Source: an uncultured Rhodospirillaceae bacterium
GTDB lineage: Bacteria; Pseudomonadota; Alphaproteobacteria; RF32; CAG-239
DNA: 8,689 nucleotides
Assembly (NCBI GenBank): GCA_900313185.1
Contig: OMQI01000069.1
Coordinates: forward strand, 1 to 8,689
Direction of reading: 5' to 3'
Of the stretch, positions 7,553-8,689 are shown one piece after another. The position numbers were made by a program, and so were the translations under genes. The notes beneath the pieces are model-generated. The model saw only the letters and a program-made list of their open reading frames with translations, was not told where the DNA came from and searched no databases. Each line of letters opens with the position of its first letter. Position 1 is the first letter of the stretch.

Positions 7553-8263
7553 TTATTCTCCCAAAACTTTCTTTTGCGCACATATAATTTGATGAATACC
7601 GGATTTTGCCAGTCTGAAAAGCTCATTGAATTGGCTTTCATCAAAAACCGCACCTTCGGCTGTGGCCTGAATTTCAACTATTTTTCCGCTTTCGGTAAGC
7701 ACAAAATTAGTATCGGCCTCGGCGTGTGAGTCTTCGGCATAATCCAAGTCAAGCACTGCTTCACCGCCGGAAATTCCGCAAGAAATTGCCGCCACATACT
7801 CTTTTACCGGATTACGTGGTAAGCGACCGCTTTTCACCAAACTATCCAATGCCATATATAACGCCACAAATCCGCCAGAAATTGACGCAGTTCTGGTACC
7901 GCCGTCCGCTTGTAAAACATCGCAATCAATCTGAATACAAATATCCGGCATCTGAGTTAAATCAACCGCAGCACGCAAAGAACGGCCTATCAAACGTTGA
8001 ATCTCGTGAGTTCTGCCGCCAACTCCTTTTGTTTCTCTGCCAACTCTGGTTTGAGTTGCTCGCGGCAACAACGAATATTCCGCCGTAATCCAACCTTGCC
8101 CTTGCCCCTGAAGCCAAGCCGGAACTTTTTCATCGACACTGGCTGTACACAACACGTGAGTATTACCGAATTTTATCAGACAAGAACCTTCGGCATATAA
8201 ATTTACATCTTTAATTATTTCCAGAGGTCGCATTTGCTCCGCTGTTCTGCTGTTTGGACGCAT
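7553..8263 (-). CDS. rph: Ribonuclease PH
   Basis: A 236-residue phosphorolytic 3'-5' exoribonuclease that trims tRNA 3' ends and works as a hexameric ring. It has the usual family length of about 238. Characteristic segments are the start MRPNSRTAEQMRP, SLLPRATQTR (64-73, which in some E. coli K-12 lines is unaffected by their C-terminal frameshift), GRTHEIQRLIGRSLRA (83-98, with phosphate-binding Arg84), CDVLQADGGTRTASISGG (114-131), and LDLDYAEDSHAEADTNFV (171-188, with catalytic-site Asp178 and Asp184). The C-terminus is intact. The start at 8263 gives the conserved MRP N-terminus and has an AAAGGA site 8 nt upstream. A second in-frame Met at residue 11 lies within the conserved region and is unlikely to be the start. 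The first 53 bases overlap the end of aroK in another frame, and the stop is 1 bp from the rdgB ATG. Confidence 0.97.
   Translation of the reverse strand: MRPNSRTAEQMRPLEIIKDVNLYAEGSCLIKFGNTHVLCTASVDEKVPAWLQGQGQGWITAEYSLLPRATQTRVGRETKGVGGRTHEIQRLIGRSLRAAVDLTQMPDICIQIDCDVLQADGGTRTASISGGFVALYMALDSLVKSGRLPRNPVKEYVAAISCGISGGEAVLDLDYAEDSHAEADTNFVLTESGKIVEIQATAEGAVFDESQFNELFRLAKSGIHQIICAQKKVLGE
7558..7562 (-). promoter_or_regulatory. rdgB ribosome binding site inside the rph 3' end
   Basis: GGGAG is formed by the last sense codons of rph (Leu-Gly-Glu), 6 nt before the rdgB ATG at 7551. It rules out the much longer open frame that starts at 7677 and supports termination-reinitiation coupling from rph to rdgB. 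Confidence 0.8.
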
Positions 8264-8689
8264 TTTTATTATCCTTTGCTTTTTTACGAAAATATTTAAA
8301 CGGACGGTGTTGCGGTTTTATACCATAAAAGCGATTAATTGCCGATATAACGTGACGCACCGTATTTTCTACTTTTTCATCTTTGGTTTCCACCACAATA
8401 TCCGCCTCGGAATAAAACGGGTATTCTTCGGTGATATACTCTTGAAGCTTTTCCTTTACCGTATTGTTATCACCCAATAAAAAGGGGCGACGGGTGCGTC
8501 CGGCAGTTCGATGATACAGAGTATCAATATCGGCTTTAAGCCAGATTGTCAAAGCGTGACTTTTCGCCAATTCACGGGTTTGTTCAGCCACAAAAGAACC
8601 ACCTCCCGACGCTAATACACAAGGATTCCCTTGTAATAAACGCTTCATCACTCTTTCTTCTCCGGCACGGTATTCTTTCTCCCCGAAAC
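8211..8689 (-). CDS. aroK: Shikimate kinase, 3' part (N-terminus beyond the right edge)
   Basis: Phosphorylates shikimate to shikimate 3-phosphate with ATP, the fifth step of the chorismate pathway. The frame is open to the window edge, giving about 158 visible residues. The Walker A and the first shikimate-binding residues (roughly the first 55-60 residues) lie outside. Visible motifs are FGEKEYRAGEERV (8687-8649), the shikimate-binding VLASGGGSF loop (8618-8592), WLKAD followed by LYHRTAGRTRRPFLL (the lid, with the conserved RxRRP), and the C-terminal helix up to INRFYGI. A GTG at 8651 and ATG at 8648 are internal, not the start, because conserved residues lie upstream. After the family's normal end comes an unusual basic then Asn/Gln/Ser-rich tail of about 35 residues, whose last 16 residues are translated from the start of rph. 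Not separable here: AroK versus AroL naming, or fusion at the missing end. Confidence 0.93.
   Translation of the reverse strand, partial: FGEKEYRAGEERVMKRLLQGNPCVLASGGGSFVAEQTRELAKSHALTIWLKADIDTLYHRTAGRTRRPFLLGDNNTVKEKLQEYITEEYPFYSEADIVVETKDEKVENTVRHVISAINRFYGIKPQHRPFKYFRKKAKDNKNASKQQNSGANATSGNN
8272..8277 (-). promoter_or_regulatory. rph ribosome binding site inside aroK
   Basis: AAAGGA lies 8 nt before the rph ATG at 8263, within the coding sequence of the aroK C-terminal tail. It supports the 8263 start and hence the 53-bp overlap between the two genes. Confidence 0.7.

Noticed and set aside
7552..7677. A 42-residue N-terminal extension of RdgB starting at 7677.
   Set aside because: It is translated entirely from rph sequence in another frame, has no family counterpart, and the ATG at 7551 has its own ribosome site and gives the canonical N-terminus.
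443..8200. Many plus-strand open frames of 60-130 codons across the window.
   Set aside because: All lie opposite strongly supported genes, show no recognisable domains and have compositions expected for antisense shadows.
8646..8651. A short shikimate-kinase-like gene beginning at GTG 8651.
   Set aside because: The same frame continues upstream to the window edge with conserved residues (FGE...R.GEE.V), so this is a gene cut by the window and not a truncated one.

Overview
The window looks like a piece of an AT-rich alphaproteobacterial chromosome. The main evidence is the AddA/AddB pair, which reads as the alphaproteobacterial form. AddA begins its helicase with an SVWVEASAGTGKT-type Walker A. 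AddB has an LPNRR-type N-terminus without a Walker A, and an iron-sulfur-free C-terminus ending in a YDHLSRYLEWS-type segment. From memory, addB-addA-trxA is a common alphaproteobacterial gene order. The low GC suggests a host-associated or reduced-GC lineage rather than a typical high-GC soil alphaproteobacterium. I cannot name the genus.

All genes with good support lie on the minus strand, so transcription runs from high to low coordinates. In that order they are: the 3' part of a shikimate kinase gene (aroK, cut by the right edge), rph (RNase PH), rdgB (ITP/XTP pyrophosphatase), addB, addA (double-strand-break repair helicase-nuclease) and trxA (thioredoxin). The first five are packed very tightly. 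aroK and rph overlap by 53 bp, rph and rdgB are 1 bp apart, rdgB and addB are 12 bp apart by my start, and addB and addA overlap by 8 bp. This points to one operon with translational coupling. An 89-bp gap with a possible promoter precedes trxA. A strong rho-independent terminator at 184-215 closes the unit.

The cluster combines aromatic amino-acid synthesis (aroK), RNA 3'-end processing (rph), cleansing of deaminated purine nucleotides (rdgB), recombinational repair (addAB) and thiol redox control (trxA). RdgB and AddAB are functionally related: in E. coli, loss of RdgB makes cells depend on recombination repair, so co-transcription is biologically sensible.

Left of the terminator (1-183) is an intergenic stretch with a candidate minus-strand promoter, a likely leader and the first few codons of another minus-strand gene that runs off the left edge. 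I see no mobile elements, CRISPR arrays, tRNA or rRNA genes. I also see no clear novel system. The most interesting points are the overlapping-gene architecture, several start sites decided by Shine-Dalgarno placement, and the apparent loss of both the Walker A and the Fe-S cysteines in AddB.
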